The notes under the pieces are model-generated. The model saw nothing but the letters and a program-made list of their open reading frames with translations. It did not search any database and was not told the origin of the DNA. Shown here piece by piece: positions 34,301 to 44,210 of a stretch of DNA of 64,000 nt. The translations under genes were made by a program, and so were the position numbers. Position 1 is the first letter of the stretch. Each line of letters opens with the position of its first letter. This DNA is from Subtercola endophyticus (GTDB lineage: Bacteria > Actinomycetota > Actinomycetes > Actinomycetales > Microbacteriaceae), in contig NZ_CP087997.1 of the NCBI RefSeq assembly GCF_021044565.1, positions 1,736,001 through 1,800,000 on the forward strand, given 5' to 3'.

Positions 34301-35860
34301 TCACGGGGCCGACAAACGCAGCGTGGGCAGCCCCAGCGACACACGGCCGACGACCCCGTTCGATGCCGCTTCTGAACCGGCCGGAGTCGGCACTGCGCAC
34401 GAGTCGGACTGGTCTCGTTCGAACGCGTCGCCGGCGCGGGTGCGTCGAACCTCGAGCGGCAGACCGTCAGTCGAATCGGCGATGAGGTAGTAGGGCTTCG
34501 CGCTCGTCACGGTGACGCTCACCACGTCGCCCGGGCGCGGAATCGCCGAACCTTCCGGCACCTCGAAGTGCACGAGGCGGCTGTCTTCGGCTCGGCCGCT
34601 GAGGCGCTTGGTGTCGCTGTCTTTGCGCCCTTCGTTGGCGACCAGCACCTCGACGCGGCGGCCGACGACCTTCTGGTTCTCTTCCCACGCGATGCGGTCT
34701 TGCAGCGCGACCAGGCGCTCGTAGCGTTCTTGCACGACCTCTTTCGGCACCTGGTCGGCCATGGTCGCTGCGGGCGTGCCCGGGCGAATGGAGTACTGGA
34801 ACGTGAACGCAGTGGCGAAGCGGGCCTGCTCGACGACTCGCAGGGTCTCTTGGAAGTCTTCTTCGGTCTCACCGGGAAAGCCGACGATGATGTCGGTGCT
34901 GATTGCAGCGTGAGGCATGCGGGCGCGCACCCGGTCGAGAATGCCGAGGAACTTCTCTGACCGGTACGAGCGCTTCATCAGCCGCAGGATGCGGTCGGAA
35001 CCCGACTGCAAAGGCATGTGCAATTGCGGCATCACCGACGGTGTCTCAGCCATGGCGTCGATGACATCGTCGGTGAACGCTGCCGGGTGCGGGCTCGTGA
35101 ACCGGATGCGCTCGAGACCGTTGATCTCGCCCGCAGCACGCAACAGTTTGCTGAAGGCATGACGGTCGCCGAATTCGACACCGTAGGAGTTGACGTTCTG
35201 GCCGAGCAGCGTGACCTCGATCGCGCCATCGTCGACGATGGACTGGATCTCTCGCAGAACCTCGCCGGGTCGACGATCTTTCTCTTTACCACGCAACGAA
35301 GGCACGATACAGAACGTGCAGGTGTTGTTGCAGCCGACCGAGATCGAAACCCAGCCGCTGTAGCTGGAATCGCGCTTCGTCGGCAGGGTAGAGGGGAACG
35401 TTTCGAGGGAGTCGAGGATCTCCAGCTGCGCCTCGCCGTTGTGACGAGCTCGCTCGAGAAGGCTCGGCAGGGCCCCCATGTTGTGAGTTCCGAAGACGAC
35501 GTCGACCCACGGCGCCTTCGAGAGGATGACCGACTTGTCTTTCTGCGCGAGGCACCCGCCGACAGCGATCTGCATGCCCGCGTGGCGCTTCTTCACCGAT
35601 GCGAGGTACCCGAGGTTGCCGTAGAGCTTGTTGTCGGCGTTCTCGCGCACGGCGCAGGTGTTGATGACGACGACGTCGGCGTCGCCTGACTCGCTGCGCA
35701 CATAGCCGGCCGCCTCGAGCGACCCGCTCAGCCGCTCGGAGTCGTGCACGTTCATCTGGCAACCGTAGGTTCGCACCTCGTAGGTTCGCACTCGCCCTGA
35801 CTGGTCGAACGCGGCCGTGGAGGGCGCGATGAGGGTGGGTGCTTCGCTGACGCTGCTCAT
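34301..35860 (-). CDS. miaB: tRNA-2-methylthio-N6-dimethylallyladenosine synthase
   Basis: Radical-SAM methylthiotransferase that adds the 2-methylthio group to i6A37. 519 residues: the N-terminal UPF0004 domain ligates one 4Fe-4S cluster (Cys34 in TYGCQMN, Cys69 in NTCAVRE, Cys103 in GGCLAQ), the radical-SAM core has Cys177, Cys181, Cys184 ([10 protein letters not shown]), and a TRAM RNA-binding domain follows near 400-465. The last about 45 residues are an unconserved extension. Upstream of miaA on the same strand; probably one transcript. Confidence 0.96.
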   Translation of the reverse strand: MSSVSEAPTLIAPSTAAFDQSGRVRTYEVRTYGCQMNVHDSERLSGSLEAAGYVRSESGDADVVVINTCAVRENADNKLYGNLGYLASVKKRHAGMQIAVGGCLAQKDKSVILSKAPWVDVVFGTHNMGALPSLLERARHNGEAQLEILDSLETFPSTLPTKRDSSYSGWVSISVGCNNTCTFCIVPSLRGKEKDRRPGEVLREIQSIVDDGAIEVTLLGQNVNSYGVEFGDRHAFSKLLRAAGEINGLERIRFTSPHPAAFTDDVIDAMAETPSVMPQLHMPLQSGSDRILRLMKRSYRSEKFLGILDRVRARMPHAAISTDIIVGFPGETEEDFQETLRVVEQARFATAFTFQYSIRPGTPAATMADQVPKEVVQERYERLVALQDRIAWEENQKVVGRRVEVLVANEGRKDSDTKRLSGRAEDSRLVHFEVPEGSAIPRPGDVVSVTVTSAKPYYLIADSTDGLPLEVRRTRAGDAFERDQSDSCAVPTPAGSEAASNGVVGRVSLGLPTLRLSAP

Positions 35861-35908
35861 AGTGCTTCTAGTCTACGTTCGCCTCAGCTGTGCACAGGCT
35901 GTCGAAGG

Positions 35909-36550
35909 CTAGCGAAAACGTACGGCGCGCGGCTGCGGCTTGAGCGCGGCCGCAACCGCGGCACGCACCACCGACGACGGGTATCCCTTACGCATCAAGA
36001 ACGAGGTGAGTCGCCGCTCGGCCGTGGCGGCGTCGAGACGCGCCAGCGTGGGTGCCCTCTTCTCGGCCAGCTCGGTCGCCTTACGCAACTCGTCGTCTTC
36101 GCTCAGCACAGCCAACGCGACGGAAATGATTTCGGGCGCGACGTGCCTGGCGCTCAGCTCGTGCCTGATCTGCGATCGCCCGTACCCTTTGCGGCGTTGA
36201 AGCGACTCGACCAGTGTCTCGGCGAGATCGTAGTCGTCGACGTAACGGTTGGCACGGTAGCGATCGAGGAACTGCTCGAACTCGCTCTCGTCGACACCGT
36301 TGGCCGCAAGCAGATTGGTGACCTCCCACTCGGAGAGCGACTTTCGCGCCAGGGCTCGAACGACGACATTTTCGAGAAACGCCTCGCGTTCGCCCTCACT
36401 CATGGCCGGCTCGGTGCGCTGGTCGTCTCGCCCATACTCTGCGTCTTCGGGCTCGCCGTGCCACGACGTGGCGGCAACACCGCTCTGCAGTGCCCGCGAT
36501 TCGTCATCGACGGGCACGACGCCCGGCAGATAGGTCACCTTCGCCGTCAT
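35909..36550 (-). CDS. recX: Regulatory protein RecX
   Basis: Binds and restrains RecA filaments. 213 residues with a variable acidic N terminus (1-50) and three-helix RecX repeats (LARKSLSEWEVTNLLAANGV, NRYVDDYDLAETLVESLQRRKG, RRLTSFLMRKGYPSSVVRAAV). It starts 3 bases after the recA stop, so recA and recX are one unit as in other actinobacteria. Confidence 0.92.
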   Translation of the reverse strand: MTAKVTYLPGVVPVDDESRALQSGVAATSWHGEPEDAEYGRDDQRTEPAMSEGEREAFLENVVVRALARKSLSEWEVTNLLAANGVDESEFEQFLDRYRANRYVDDYDLAETLVESLQRRKGYGRSQIRHELSARHVAPEIISVALAVLSEDDELRKATELAEKRAPTLARLDAATAERRLTSFLMRKGYPSSVVRAAVAAALKPQPRAVRFR

Positions 36551-36553
36551 GAG

Positions 36554-37651
36554 CTAGGCGCCCTTACGGGCCGCGAGCTTGGGAGCGAGTGACTCGACGT
36601 TCGCGGCATCGGCAGCCTTGGCGTCAGCAGCATTGACCTTCGGTGCATTCGGGTCGTCGAGCAGACCGAGCTTCATCTTGATCTTGTTCTCGATCTCAAG
36701 AGCGACCTCGGGATTCTCTTTGAGGAATCGCCGCGAGTTCTCTTTACCCTGACCGAGCTGTTCACCGTCGTAGGTGTACCAGGCACCCGATTTGCGCACG
36801 ATCTCGTTCTCGACACCGAAGTCGATGAGGCTGCCTTCGCGCGAGATACCGATGCCGTAGATGATGTCGAATTCCGCTTGTTTGAAGGGCGGTGCCATCT
36901 TGTTCTTCACGACCTTGACTCGAGTGCGGTTACCCACGGCCTCGGTACCCTCTTTCAGGGTCTCGATGCGACGGATGTCGAGCCGGATCGACGCATAGAA
37001 CTTGAGCGCTTTACCGCCGGCAGTCGTCTCGGGGCTGCCGAAGAACACACCGATCTTCTCGCGCAGCTGGTTGATGAAGATCATGGTGGTATTGGTCTGG
37101 TTGAGCCCACCGGTGAGCTTTCGCAGCGCCTGTGACATGAGGCGGGCCTGCAGACCGACGTGGGAGTCACCCATCTCGCCTTCGATCTCGGCGCGGGGTA
37201 CCAGCGCGGCGACCGAGTCGATGACGATCAGGTCGATCGAACCCGAACGCACGAGCATGTCGGCGATTTCGAGGGCCTGCTCACCGGTGTCGGGCTGGGA
37301 GACGAGAAGGGCATCGATGTCTACGCCGAGCTTCTTCGCGTATTCCGGGTCGAGCGCGTGCTCTGCATCGATGAAGGCGGCGATACCGCCGTCACGCTGA
37401 GCATTGGCGATGGCATGCAGCGTCAGCGTGGTTTTACCCGACGACTCCGGGCCGTAGATCTCGACGATGCGGCCTCGCGGCAGCCCGCCGATACCGAGCG
37501 CGACATCAAGCGCGATGGAGCCGGTGGGAATCACTTCGACAGGAGCGCGCTCGTCGCTGCCAAGGCGCATCACCGACCCTTTTCCGAACTGGCGGTCGAT
37601 CTGGGCGAGAGCTGTTTCGAGGGCCTTCTCGCGAGTGGCGTCTGAGGGCAT
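36554..37651 (-). CDS. recA: Recombinase RecA
   Basis: Strand-exchange ATPase and co-protease for LexA. From the ATG at 37651 ([12 protein letters not shown]), preceded by GAAGGAG, the protein has 365 residues. Walker A is GPESSGKTT (67-75), Walker [11 protein letters not shown], and the L2 loop region begins [10 protein letters not shown]. The C-terminal tail is Ala/Lys-rich. A start 15 bases upstream is in frame but overlaps the ribosome site. There is no intein, unlike some mycobacterial recA genes. Confidence 0.98.
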   Translation of the reverse strand: MPSDATREKALETALAQIDRQFGKGSVMRLGSDERAPVEVIPTGSIALDVALGIGGLPRGRIVEIYGPESSGKTTLTLHAIANAQRDGGIAAFIDAEHALDPEYAKKLGVDIDALLVSQPDTGEQALEIADMLVRSGSIDLIVIDSVAALVPRAEIEGEMGDSHVGLQARLMSQALRKLTGGLNQTNTTMIFINQLREKIGVFFGSPETTAGGKALKFYASIRLDIRRIETLKEGTEAVGNRTRVKVVKNKMAPPFKQAEFDIIYGIGISREGSLIDFGVENEIVRKSGAWYTYDGEQLGQGKENSRRFLKENPEVALEIENKIKMKLGLLDDPNAPKVNAADAKAADAANVESLAPKLAARKGA

Positions 37652-37846
37652 TGGGGTCTCCTTCAATCAGGTGCTCGCCTGGTTGAACACCCTCGAAGGA
37701 GACTGCTCGACCCGCGCCGCGGTTCGGTGCGCCTATAGGCTGTCGCGCCTGCCCTCGTGTCGGATTTCAGCGAATGATTCTCGCTGGGTTCTTCGGCGAT
37801 GCGGCTGACGACAAGGCATATGTGCGTTGTGTTTCTTACCCTTCTC

Positions 37847-37868
37847 ACGATAGGAATAACCACCGACA
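37847..37868 (-). promoter_or_regulatory. PafBC-type (LexA-independent) recA promoter
   Basis: On the minus strand TGTCGGTG, eight bases, TATCGT. This is an exact fit to the published RecA-NDp/PafBC consensus TGTCRGTG-N8-TANNNT of actinobacteria, about 200 bases before the recA start. Confidence 0.82.
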
Positions 37869-37939
37869 CTGAGGTCGACGGGCATCCGTTCTGTGGAGAA
37901 CGACGCGAATCACTCTGCTGTGTAGAACACTAACAAGAC

Positions 37940-37956
37940 CCGAACATATATTCGAG
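37940..37956. promoter_or_regulatory. LexA (SOS) box upstream of recA
   Basis: CGAACATATATTCGA is a close match to the actinobacterial SOS palindrome CGAAC-N-GTTCG. It lies about 290 bases before recA and after the DUF3046 stop, so recA would have both LexA and PafBC control. The rest of the 358-base recA leader shows no gene. Confidence 0.65.
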
Positions 37957-38009
37957 AGTTCGCCTCGGCGTGTCGGCGTGTTCGAAGATACGAACGAACG
38001 CTGTGATCG

Positions 38010-38234
38010 TCAGCGGCGCGGCTGCGGCAGCCCCGCACCGTGCCAACGGCTCTGCGGAACATCTGCCGCGCGACAGAGCGCCAGCCAGACATTCTTGATG
38101 TCTTCGCCCGCTGCCAGCGCCTGCTCGGCGGTGTGGCCAGAGAATTCCGGAAGCACGAGGTCAGACGTGACGACACGGCCGTAGCCCGGCCCGAACTCGT
38201 CGTTCACGGCTTGACGGAATTCACTCAGACGCAC
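38010..38234 (-). CDS. DUF3046 family protein
   Basis: A 74-residue protein: MRLSEFRQAVNDEFG, YGRVVTSDLVLPEFSGHTAEQALAAG, then IKNVWLALCRAADVP. This is the full DUF3046 domain, found just upstream of recA across actinobacteria. No signal or membrane segment. Function unknown; the location suggests a link to the recA operon, but no evidence in the sequence shows what it is. Confidence 0.9.
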   Translation of the reverse strand: MRLSEFRQAVNDEFGPGYGRVVTSDLVLPEFSGHTAEQALAAGEDIKNVWLALCRAADVPQSRWHGAGLPQPRR

Positions 38235-38275
38235 AACAGACCTCGACGATCGGAAACAGGTGGGGTGGAGCAGGC

Positions 38276-38325
38276 AGAAAGAAAGGGCGCGAGCCGCCGA
38301 CCGTCATGGCCTGCGGCTCGCGCCC
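38276..38325 (-). terminator. Terminator after the ClgR-like gene
   Basis: A perfect 13-bp stem (GGGCGCGAGCCGC and complement, 38285-38297 with 38313-38325) followed on the minus strand by TTTCTTTC. A textbook intrinsic terminator 20 bases after the regulator's stop codon. Confidence 0.85.
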
Positions 38326-38345
38326 GATGCTGAAGAAGTGACGGG

Positions 38346-38651
38346 TCAGCGCGACGCCAGGGCGTCGAAACCGGCCACGAACTCGTCGGGCACCGTGTCG
38401 GGAATGGTGTCGATACCCTCGATGACGGCGAGCCGGTCGCCGACCTCGCGCATGATGACGGAGATGGGAGTGTCGAGCGCTTCTGCCACAGAGGCGAGAA
38501 TTTCGCTGGACGCTTCTTTCTGACCGCGCTCGACCTCGCTGAGGTAACCGAGTGCGACGCTGGCCTTACTTGCGACCTGGCGAAGGGTTCTGCCCTTCTG
38601 AAGACGGAAGTCCCGCAGCACGTCGCCGATCTCTTGGCGAACTAAAATCAT
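38346..38651 (-). CDS. clgR: XRE-family regulator, ClgR-like
   Basis: A 101-residue protein with a Cro/C1-type helix-turn-helix at about residues 6-62 (LRDFRLQKGRTLRQVASKASVALGYLSEVERGQKEAS). It ends with a short tail, DEFVAGFDALASR. ClgR in actinobacteria activates clp protease and chaperone genes, and sits next to pgsA and ftsK as here. The Ala-Ser-Arg tail ending resembles Clp-degradable C termini, inference only. An AAGGAGG ribosome site precedes the ATG. Confidence 0.85.
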   Translation of the reverse strand: MILVRQEIGDVLRDFRLQKGRTLRQVASKASVALGYLSEVERGQKEASSEILASVAEALDTPISVIMREVGDRLAVIEGIDTIPDTVPDEFVAGFDALASR

Positions 38652-38699
38652 TGGAGCCTCCTTGCGTGTCTATCTCGGTCGAACCGGCTATGCAGTCGG

Positions 38700-38719
38700 G
38701 GTAAGTAACACTACTTGCC
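38700..38719. promoter_or_regulatory. Palindrome in the clgR promoter region
   Basis: GGTAAGTA, four bases, TACTTGCC: eight-base arms with one mismatch, about 50 bases before the clgR start. On the minus strand it sits next to TTGTGC. It could be an operator, perhaps autoregulatory, but it does not match a ClgR consensus that I am sure of. Confidence 0.4.
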
Positions 38720-38856
38720 CGTTGCACAAACTCTAAACGACGAAGACTGGACTTTGCTTGTTAATGACACCAGGTGTAACGAGATTGAAACCTGAGTCAT
38801 TCCCGCGCAACACTGCAAGGGTGCTGCGAGCACTCAGATGAGCGTGGTCTGCGATG

Positions 38857-39459
38857 TCACACCTGCGAGCGCAGGATGCGAAGCGCTTCTGCCACCGCGC
38901 CGGCCCTGATCTGATCCCGGTCTCCGCCGAGGTGCAGCGCGAAGCTCGAGACGCCGTCGTCGGTGGCGAACCCGACAAAAACGGTGCCCGCCTCGTGCCC
39001 GTCTTGCGGGCCGGGGCCTGCGACACCCGTCGTCGAGACGCCGATCGACGCGGGCCTGCCGTCGATCACCAGCGCGAACCGCACGCCCTCGGCCATCTGT
39101 TCGGCGACCTGCGGATGCACGGGGCCGTGTTTGCGCAACAACTCCGCATCGACGCCCAGCACCGATGCCTTGATGGCGGTGTTGTACGCGACCACGGCCC
39201 CGACGACCACGTTCGAGGCCCCAGCGGGCCGGATCAGCTCGGCGGCGAGCATTCCGCCGGTGAGCGACTCGGCAACCGCCACAGTCTCACCACGCCGGGT
39301 GAGGTCTGCGATGAGCCGTGCGGTGAGGTCGGTCGTCACGTCGTCGGAACGGGCATCCACTCGCCCGTCGGCGGACTCTTCGGCGGCTCGGCCGACGTCG
39401 GCTCGGCCGGCGGACTCGTCAGTGACTCGTCCGTCAGAGCCAGAGGACTCGCTCATCAT
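38857..39459 (-). CDS. CinA C-terminal domain protein (nicotinamide-nucleotide amidase, PncC type)
   Basis: A 200-residue protein: an acidic Ser/Asp-rich N terminus (1-40), then the CinA/PncC deamidase domain: VAVAESLTGGMLAAELIRPAGAS, VVAYNTAIKASVLGV, VHPQVAEQMAEGVR and IGVSTTGVAGPGPQDGHEAGTVFVG. It hydrolyses NMN to NaMN in characterised members. It lacks the molybdopterin-like N-terminal domain of full CinA. Its ATG overlaps the pgsA stop. Confidence 0.9.
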   Translation of the reverse strand: MMSESSGSDGRVTDESAGRADVGRAAEESADGRVDARSDDVTTDLTARLIADLTRRGETVAVAESLTGGMLAAELIRPAGASNVVVGAVVAYNTAIKASVLGVDAELLRKHGPVHPQVAEQMAEGVRFALVIDGRPASIGVSTTGVAGPGPQDGHEAGTVFVGFATDDGVSSFALHLGGDRDQIRAGAVAEALRILRSQV

Positions 39460-40079
39460 GCCGCGGCTGGCGCCGTGGGCGTGCCCTTGTTGAGCTTGCG
39501 GTCTTGAATGAGGTAGTCGATGCCGGTGATCACCGTGAGGATGAACGCGATCGACATGAGCACGATATTGATGACGTTGAACGTGATCACCACGGGGTCA
39601 GACCCGCCGAACAGCGTGGAGAACGGAAACAGTGCGAACGAGATGGCGAACGACTGGGCGAGCGTCTTCAGCTTTCCGCCGCGCGATGCCGGGATGACCC
39701 GGCGCTTGATGACGGCGAACCGCCAGACCGTGATGCCGACCTCGCGGATCAAGATGATGATCGTCACCCACCACGGCAGCTCGTTCAGAATCGACAGGCC
39801 GACGAGCGCGGCGCCGGTGAGTACCTTGTCGGCAATGGGATCGAGGATCTTGCCGAGATCGGTCACCTGGTTGTTCTTGCGGGCGAGGTGGCCGTCGATG
39901 CCGTCGGTGGCGATCGCGAGCACGAACAGGATGGCGGCGAGGTAGCGCAGCAGACCATCGGCGCCGTTGTCGGCGAGCAGCATGATGAAGAACACCGGCG
40001 CGAGCAAAATGCGAACGATGGTGATGGCGTTCGGAAGGTTCCAGTTGCTGGTCTTCGCGGGTGTGCCTGAAACGGTCAT
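39456..40079 (-). CDS. pgsA: CDP-diacylglycerol--glycerol-3-phosphate 3-phosphatidyltransferase
   Basis: Membrane enzyme of phosphatidylglycerol synthesis. From the ATG at 40079 (MTVSGTPAKTSNWNLPNAIT) it has 207 residues with 4-5 membrane helices and the CDP-alcohol phosphotransferase motif: DGIDGHLAR, eight residues, G, three, D, three, D (ending LDPIADK). The frame extends 64 codons upstream only into ftsK in another frame. It lies 4 bases after the ftsK stop. Substrate specificity (glycerol-3-phosphate) is inferred from context and length. Confidence 0.92.
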   Translation of the reverse strand: MTVSGTPAKTSNWNLPNAITIVRILLAPVFFIMLLADNGADGLLRYLAAILFVLAIATDGIDGHLARKNNQVTDLGKILDPIADKVLTGAALVGLSILNELPWWVTIIILIREVGITVWRFAVIKRRVIPASRGGKLKTLAQSFAISFALFPFSTLFGGSDPVVITFNVINIVLMSIAFILTVITGIDYLIQDRKLNKGTPTAPAAA

Positions 40080-40083
40080 GGTG

Positions 40084-43059
40084 CTACTCTCTGCCGGTGA
40101 GGCCCCACGCGTCTTCGTCGCCATCAGCCTCGACTTCAGGATACCCGGGGCCGGGCTCGGCGAGTGGGTCGTCGTACGACATCTGGGCATCGTCGCCGTC
40201 GGTGCCTGCCTGTGCATAACTCGAGGGCGCCGAGGCATTCGACGTGCCAGTAGGCGCCGGCCCCGCGACATCCGTTCCGCGCAGCGAAGCCAGCACTTCG
40301 GCGAGCTGATCGGGCTTCACGAGCACGTCGCGCGCCTTCGAGCCCTCTGAGGGGCCGACGATGGCGCGAGACTCCATGAGGTCCATGAGCCGTCCGGCCT
40401 TCGCAAACCCGACCTTGAGCTTGCGCTGCAGCATCGACGTCGAGCCGAATTGCGTATTGATGACCAGCTCGGCCGCTTGAAGCAGCACCTCGAGATCGTC
40501 GCCGATATCGGCGTCGATCTGCTTCGACACGGCCGCCACGGTGACGTCGTTGCGGTACTCCGGGCGCGCCTGGCGGGTGACGTGCTGAACAACCTTCTCG
40601 ATCTCGCTCTCACTGACCCACGCGCCCTGAACACGAATCGACTTCGAGGCACCCATCGGCAAGAAGAGGGCATCCCCCTGCCCGATGAGCTTGTCGGCGC
40701 CGGGCTGGTCGAGGATGACTCGGGAGTCGGTGACGCTCGTCACGGCGAACGCGAGTCGTGAGGGCACGTTGGCCTTGATCAGGCCCGTCACGACGTCGAC
40801 GCTCGGGCGTTGAGTGGCGAGCACGAGGTGGATTCCGGAGGCCCGGGCCAGCTGCGTGATGCGCACGATGGAGTCTTCGACGTCGCGCGGCGCCACCATC
40901 ATGAGGTCGGCGAGCTCGTCGACCACCACGAGCAGATACGGGTACGGCTTGAGCACGCGGTGACTGCCGACCGGCAGGATGATCTCACCGTTCACGACCG
41001 CCCGGTTGAAGTCGTCGATGTGCCGAAAGCCGAAGCTCTCGAGGTCGTCGTAGCGCATATCCATCTCTTTCACGACCCAGGCCAGCGCTTCGGCGGCCTT
41101 CTTCGGGTTCGTGATGATGGGGGTGATGAGGTGCGGCACGCCCTGGTACGCCGTGAGCTCGACGCGCTTGGGGTCGATGAGCACCATGCGCACCTCGGAG
41201 GGCTTCGCACGCATCAGGATGCTCGTGACCATGGAGTTGACGAAGCTCGACTTGCCCGATCCGGTCGACCCGGCGACCAGAAGGTGGGGCATCTTCGCGA
41301 GGTTCGCGATGATGAACTTGCCCTCGACGTCTTTGCCGACGCCGATGGTCATCGGGTGGTGGTCGTTCGTCGCCTTGGCCGAACGCAGCACGTCGCCGAG
41401 CACCACGATCTCACGGTCGGTGTTCGGAATCTCGACGCCGATGGCGCTGCGGCCCGGAATGGGCGACAGGATGCGCACCTCGTTGCTGGCGACGGCGTAC
41501 GAGAGGTTTTTGCTGAGCGCCGTGACCCGCTCGACCTTCACGCCCGGGCCGAGTTCGATCTCGTAGCGGGTGACGGTCGGGCCGCGCGAGAATCCGGTGA
41601 CCTTGGCATCGACCTGGAACTGCTGCAGCACGTTCGTGATGGCGGCGACGATATCGTCGTTCGCCTGCGATCGGGCCTTCGACGGCTCGCCGAGCGTGAG
41701 GGAAGTGGCGGGTGGCAGGGCGTAGTTGAGCGCCTCTTGCTCTTTGACTTCGGCGAGGGAGCGGAACGTGTCATCCGGTTCGCCCGCCGAGACGGCGCCG
41801 GTGTCGGCCATGCCCGGCAGGGTGGCGGCCGATCCCGTTGCGCCTGCGGAACCGGGCGCTGCTGCGCCAGCCGCGGACGCGGCTGGCGCACCGCCACCGC
41901 CACCGAAGAGCACGCCCGTGAACGAGGCCGTTCCGTCGGTCGCGCCGTCGTCGCGGATGCCCGTGGCCGACTTCGAGCCAGGCAGAATCTCGCCCGTGAA
42001 ACGCTTGACGGCACTCTCAGCCGCCTCCATGTCGCCGAGCAGCGCGGCATCGAAACTCGCGGTGCTGTCGATGACCTCGGTCGGCGGAGTGCGGTCTTCG
42101 ACCACGGTTCGGTCGACGACCTCGTTCAGCGCCGTCGTCGGAATGATGGGGCTGTCGAACGCGGGATCTTCTTCTCGCCCGCTCTTGTTGCGGCGCCACC
42201 ATGGCAGCGAATCGTCGACGGCCTCGAAGTCGAGCTGCAGATCGCCCGTCTGCACGTTCTTGTCGAGCCGGGCCGCTTTGTCTTTGGGTTCGCGCGGCTC
42301 ACGTGCCTCCGGCGCCTCACCGAACGCGGCGCCGAACAGGTAGGTGTAGAGCTCCTTCAGGCGCACGCCGACCTTGTTCGGCGGAGTCTTCGTGATGATG
42401 AAGATCGACAGAATGAGCAGCAACGAGATGAGGATGGTCGCGCCGATCGACGTCGTCAGCAACACCAGTGGCGCGGCGATCACCCAGCCGAACACTCCCC
42501 CGGCGTCGGCGAGGCTCTCCATGCCGGCAGACGGCGACGGCTGCGCACTGAACACATGGCAGAGGCCGGACACGCACAGAAGCAGGATGCCCAGGCCGAT
42601 GCCGATTCGCCCATTGTCGTTCACGGAATTCGGATGCCGGAACAACCAGATCGCGAGCAGCAACATCACGACCGGCAGCGCATACGCCACCCGGCCGAAG
42701 AGGCCGCCGAACGTGTACGCGTCGAGCAGGTTCGCAACAGGATTGGCTACCAGGAACCACTCGATGACGGCGCCCGCGATGGCCAGCAGCACCAGCAGGA
42801 ACGGAAAACCGTCTCGCCGTTCATCCTTCGCCAGTTTCTCGTGCCCGAAGGCGCGCGCGGCTCCGCCCACGAGGTGGGCGAGGCCGAGGTACATAGCGCC
42901 GAAGGGGCCGGGGCCCTGCTCTTCGACCGGGTACTTCAGCGTCTTCTGCACCGTGGTCGGCGCCGTTCTCGTAGCGGGTTTACGCGAGCTCGCCGCGGCA
43001 CCGCTCTTCGCCGCTCCCGCCCCGCGGGCGCGTGAGTTCGACCTGGTACTCGTAGCCAT
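40084..43059 (-). CDS. ftsK: DNA translocase FtsK/SpoIIIE
   Basis: Septal motor that moves chromosome ends during division. 991 residues: a basic N terminus, four membrane helices between about 75 and 230, an acidic and Gly/Ala-rich linker (240-465), an alpha domain, then the RecA-like motor with Walker [12 protein letters not shown] near 595-605, Walker [14 protein letters not shown] and [20 protein letters not shown]. The C-terminal gamma winged helix ([22 protein letters not shown]) reads KOPS-type sequences. A long antisense frame of 741 codons covers it and is an artefact. Confidence 0.97.
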   Translation of the reverse strand: MATSTRSNSRARGAGAAKSGAAASSRKPATRTAPTTVQKTLKYPVEEQGPGPFGAMYLGLAHLVGGAARAFGHEKLAKDERRDGFPFLLVLLAIAGAVIEWFLVANPVANLLDAYTFGGLFGRVAYALPVVMLLLAIWLFRHPNSVNDNGRIGIGLGILLLCVSGLCHVFSAQPSPSAGMESLADAGGVFGWVIAAPLVLLTTSIGATILISLLLILSIFIITKTPPNKVGVRLKELYTYLFGAAFGEAPEAREPREPKDKAARLDKNVQTGDLQLDFEAVDDSLPWWRRNKSGREEDPAFDSPIIPTTALNEVVDRTVVEDRTPPTEVIDSTASFDAALLGDMEAAESAVKRFTGEILPGSKSATGIRDDGATDGTASFTGVLFGGGGGAPAASAAGAAAPGSAGATGSAATLPGMADTGAVSAGEPDDTFRSLAEVKEQEALNYALPPATSLTLGEPSKARSQANDDIVAAITNVLQQFQVDAKVTGFSRGPTVTRYEIELGPGVKVERVTALSKNLSYAVASNEVRILSPIPGRSAIGVEIPNTDREIVVLGDVLRSAKATNDHHPMTIGVGKDVEGKFIIANLAKMPHLLVAGSTGSGKSSFVNSMVTSILMRAKPSEVRMVLIDPKRVELTAYQGVPHLITPIITNPKKAAEALAWVVKEMDMRYDDLESFGFRHIDDFNRAVVNGEIILPVGSHRVLKPYPYLLVVVDELADLMMVAPRDVEDSIVRITQLARASGIHLVLATQRPSVDVVTGLIKANVPSRLAFAVTSVTDSRVILDQPGADKLIGQGDALFLPMGASKSIRVQGAWVSESEIEKVVQHVTRQARPEYRNDVTVAAVSKQIDADIGDDLEVLLQAAELVINTQFGSTSMLQRKLKVGFAKAGRLMDLMESRAIVGPSEGSKARDVLVKPDQLAEVLASLRGTDVAGPAPTGTSNASAPSSYAQAGTDGDDAQMSYDDPLAEPGPGYPEVEADGDEDAWGLTGRE

Positions 43060-43140
43060 GCGCCTACGCTACTGTCGCGGCTGCGTTTCGCCCGGTAGCC
43101 GCTCCGCGCCGCCCCGAAATCGGACTCAGGCCGTCTCGCC

Positions 43141-43617
43141 TCACAGGCCGCCGGAGCGCGATATCGATACGAGCGTGCCATTGACCAGCGAAACCTCTGC
43201 GCCCCTGTCTCCGTCTCCCTTTGGAATCGTGAAGTACACACGCTGGCCATTTTTCGGGAAGGACGTTAGGTCACACGAATGGCCGATTAGTCCGAGCGGA
43301 AGTGTGGCCTTGAAGCTCAGAGAGCTGCCGTCGTGAGCCGTCTGAATCGGGTAAGGAATCCCGTCACACAGCAGACCCAACGACAGATCTGCGGCAGTCA
43401 CATTCGATGACACCCGGGCGATGCCTCCCTCGATAATTGCGAGAGACGATTCCCTGCCTGGATCGAGAACTTTGATGGTTGCAAGATCGAATGAGCCCGG
43501 ATAAAGAGGCGGTGCGACAGCGGCGTGAGCTGTGAGAGCACCGGCGCACGATAGGGCGACGGTGGCCACGGCCACGACGCTCACCGCTCTGACACGACTG
43601 AGGAGTTTGGTATTCAT
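43141..43617 (-). CDS. Small secreted two-cysteine protein with GGL tail, copy 1
   Basis: 158 residues. A Sec signal peptide (basic MNTKLLSRVR, hydrophobic AVSVVAVATVAL, cleavage after AHA near residue 32) is followed by about 126 mature residues with no membrane segment. Two cysteines shared with the other copies lie in LLCDGIPYP and GHSCDLTSFP, and the protein ends VSISRSGGL. AAAGGA ribosome site. Its leader has CGTAAT-N17-ATCTC. Predicted to be a mainly beta secreted protein with one disulfide. I do not recognise the family; it is the most diverged intact copy and adjoins ftsK. Confidence 0.85.
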   Translation of the reverse strand: MNTKLLSRVRAVSVVAVATVALSCAGALTAHAAVAPPLYPGSFDLATIKVLDPGRESSLAIIEGGIARVSSNVTAADLSLGLLCDGIPYPIQTAHDGSSLSFKATLPLGLIGHSCDLTSFPKNGQRVYFTIPKGDGDRGAEVSLVNGTLVSISRSGGL

Positions 43618-43646
43618 GTGTTGTTCCTTTCGGGATTCTTACCTAA

Positions 43647-43674
43647 GAGATGCCAAGACGTCCTCGCCATTACG
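43647..43674 (-). promoter_or_regulatory. Shared leader element of copy 1
   Basis: Minus strand CGTAAT (43674-43669), 17 bases, ATCTC (43651-43647), 51 bases from CGTAAT to the start codon. The second box differs by one base from the CTCTC of the other copies. Confidence 0.6.
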
Positions 43675-43713
43675 CGACTTTTCGAACGAACATCGCGGAC
43701 ATCCACCTCGCTC

Positions 43714-44100
43714 TCAGAGTCCACCAGTGCTCGGTACGGTCGACAATTCAGCCTCCCCGGTTCTGGCTGTACGAAGGCATTGTTCCCGAAGGATGCACCT
43801 TAGGGACATGTCCGAGGAACGGGATGTGGTCCGTGAGCTGAATCGCGCGACCCGGCCGATTGACCATCACCGTCAGCGTGCAGGGAAGACCCGCCTCGGC
43901 CTCAGGGATAAGGCCGTTGAAGGCGAGCGCGAGCGGTGCCGAGTCGACCCGCTAGACACTGGAACAAGCGCCCATCACCGCATTGCATGAAAATGTGAAA
44001 AAGTCAGACGGCTTGAGCAAGCCGACGTCTGTCACCGGGGCGTGGATGTCGCGGCGCCCACGACGGCGAGAGCGCAGCAATCTCGAGGTCGCGTTACGCT
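43714..44100 (-). pseudogene. Decayed sixth copy of the GGL-tail secreted protein family
   Basis: In one frame (about 44059-43748) the minus strand reads HAPVTDVGLLKPSDFFTFSC, an in-frame TAG at 43954-43952, then LALAFNGLIPEAEAGLPC, TLTVMVNRPGRAIQL and GTMPSYSQNRGG before a stop. These match, block for block, the intact copy at 45700 (SFLMEC, ELPDSETGNTC, ALTITVDQAGRSVQL, GSMPTYSRTGGL). A signal-peptide-like ALAVVGAATSTP lies upstream in another frame, and a stray STGGL-stop in a third frame at 43728-43714. The internal stop, at least two frameshifts and lack of a start codon mark it as a remnant. Confidence 0.75.
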
Positions 44101-44210
44101 CCGTATCGGACTACCAATTCATGCGGTTGCAGACAGCCACCCGGACAAATCTGTAGCTCAACGGAGACGTGTCAGCCAAGAGCGAGCATCCGAAAGGCGC
44201 GGGAGCGACC

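Noticed and set aside
40810..43035. 741-codon plus-strand frame
   Set aside because: Antisense to ftsK; such long shadows are common opposite GC-rich genes. Composition is Arg/Asp/Glu/His-rich without domains. The same applies to 47244-48836 opposite rnj and 10894-12297 opposite argH.
44047..44096. CGTAAC with CTCTC nearby as a leader for the broken sixth copy
   Set aside because: The second box is 3 bases off the fixed 17-base spacing and the segment overlaps the signal-peptide-like remnant, so it is probably chance.
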